Below, piece by piece: positions 63,077 through 64,000 of a stretch of DNA of 64,000 nt. Where the stretch lies: the NCBI GenBank assembly GCA_945902215.1, contig CAMDML010000002.1:23030-87029 (forward strand), written 5' to 3'. The position numbers and the translations under genes were made by a program. Positions within the stretch are counted from its first letter, which is position 1. Every line of letters starts with the position of its first letter. The stretch comes from Klebsiella pneumoniae. GTDB lineage: Bacteria > Pseudomonadota > Gammaproteobacteria > Pseudomonadales > Pseudohongiellaceae. The notes under the pieces are model-generated. The model was not told where the DNA came from. It saw only the letters and a program-made list of their open reading frames with translations, and searched no databases.

Positions 63077-64000
63077 TTAGATCTTGTCCAACGCGGCCGA
63101 CAGATTCGCCACCGTGCGATCAATGTTCTGCAGTTTGTCTATCCCGAACAAACCAACACGAAAGGTTCTAAAGTCAGCACGTTCATCGCACTGCAAAGGA
63201 ATCCCCGCAGCAACTTGCAAACCCTGCGCAAGAAACTTCTTCGTGTTCTGCAGCTCCGGGTCAGTGGTGTAACTGACGACCACGCCGGGAGCCTTGAAGC
63301 CCTCGGCCGCGACACTGCTGAAACCTTTGCTTTCCATCAGTGTACGCACCTTGTCGCCCAACGCCTGTTGCTGTTCCTTCAACTTGGCAAAACCATAGGC
63401 CTTGGCATCCAGCATCATGTCGCGGAACACGCACAAGCTGTCGGTAGGCATGGTGGCGTGGTAGGCATAGCCGCCATTTTCATAGGCTTCCATGATCTGC
63501 AACCATTTACCCAAGTCGCAGGAAAAACTGCTGCTGGTTGTAGCTCTGGTACGTTCCACAGCCAAGGCGCTGAGCATTACCAGACCGCAGCAAGGTGAAG
63601 CACTCCACCCCTTTTGCGGCGCGCTGACCAGAACATCAATACCGAGCTTTTTCATGTCCAACCAAATCGTACCGGATGCTATGCAGTCAATCACCAGCAT
63701 GCCACCAACGGAATGCACCGCATCAGCCATCGCCTTGAGGTAACCATCCGGCAGAATCATGCCCGCTGAAGTTTCCACATGGGGCGCAAACACCACTGCG
63801 GGTTTCCAGGTCTTGATGGTCGCAACCACCTCGTCGATGGGACATGGAGCGAACGGTTCCTGGCTTGCGTCCCTGGCCTGACGCGCCTTGAGCACAATGC
63901 TATCGGACGGAATCTTGCCTGCGTCGAGAATCTGCGACCAGCGAAACGAGAACCAACCGTTGCGAAGCACCAGACATTTTTGGCCAGTGCCGAATTGCCG
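63077..64000 (-). CDS. Class V PLP aminotransferase (alanine/serine-glyoxylate type), start beyond window
   Basis: The frame is open from the window end to the stop at 63077, giving 308 visible residues of a protein that is usually about 370-400. PLP-binding features are HVETSAGMILPDGYLKAMADAVHSVGG, the Asp of VIDCIASG and the Schiff-base Lys in SAPQKGWSASPCCGLV. This layout fits alanine-glyoxylate or related class V enzymes. The exact substrate cannot be assigned. A GTG inside the frame at 63970 is unlikely to be the true start because homology-like sequence continues upstream. Confidence 0.85.
   Translation of the reverse strand, partial: RQFGTGQKCLVLRNGWFSFRWSQILDAGKIPSDSIVLKARQARDASQEPFAPCPIDEVVATIKTWKPAVVFAPHVETSAGMILPDGYLKAMADAVHSVGGMLVIDCIASGTIWLDMKKLGIDVLVSAPQKGWSASPCCGLVMLSALAVERTRATTSSSFSCDLGKWLQIMEAYENGGYAYHATMPTDSLCVFRDMMLDAKAYGFAKLKEQQQALGDKVRTLMESKGFSSVAAEGFKAPGVVVSYTTDPELQNTKKFLAQGLQVAAGIPLQCDERADFRTFRVGLFGIDKLQNIDRTVANLSAALDKI

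Overview
The window is chromosomal DNA of a gammaproteobacterium, by eye moderately G+C-rich and densely coding. Gene content and order point to the Pseudomonas-like and marine OMG-type lineages. The indicators are a 13-gene nuo operon with fused nuoCD, a mfd-csiV-mtnP block, a Pseudomonas-type CysI followed by a DUF934 gene, a gloB / methyltransferase / rnhA / dnaQ cluster, and the canonical tig-clpP-clpX-lon-hupB-ppiD order. No rRNA, tRNA, CRISPR array, phage or complete insertion sequence was seen.

Layout: 1-5163 (minus strand) holds lolC-lolD-lolE, an unnamed membrane protein and the 5' part of comEC. 5186-6582 is a small disturbed patch with a perfect palindrome, a serine-recombinase-like gene with an unusual active site and the decayed remains of an acyltransferase-3 gene. 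6592-21431 (minus) is the complete NADH dehydrogenase I operon nuoA-N, followed upstream by sthA and a long-form GAPDH (21649-24543). Together these cover central NAD(P)H traffic and respiration. 24657-29154 (plus) is mfd plus a CsiV-like gene with a Pro-Pro-Leu repeat. It converges on a methylthioinosine phosphorylase gene and nfuA. 30573-33319 holds a DUF2970 protein, a 45-residue membrane microprotein that gene callers may miss, and cysI-DUF934 (sulfite reduction).

33329-37372 contains sohB, dnaQ, rnhA and a methyltransferase gene on the minus strand, with gloB divergent. 37395-42494 is an oligopeptide ABC transporter (oppABC plus one fused double ATPase). 42631-51060 is the protein-folding and proteolysis block ppiD, hupB, lon, clpX, clpP, tig. 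A stretch of about 0.8 kb without a credible gene follows (51061-51889); it contains an 11-bp tandem repeat in the tig leader and a 15-bp inverted repeat. 51890-61695 carries an outer-membrane TPR/beta-barrel protein, msrB, alaA, pdxB, tusA, yheU, ttcA, a secreted polysaccharide deacetylase, a Bax-type glucosaminidase, bolA, a circularly permuted GTPase and a cobalamin adenosyltransferase gene.

The clearest accessory element is at 61734-63025. Two 136-bp copies of one repeat, in inverted orientation and about 93 percent identical by eye, flank a single A+T-rich gene for a GIY-YIG / DUF4357 protein. Each copy can fold into its own long stem-loop. The window ends inside a class V aminotransferase gene. 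All functional calls come from reading the sequence and from recalled family features; no search was run.
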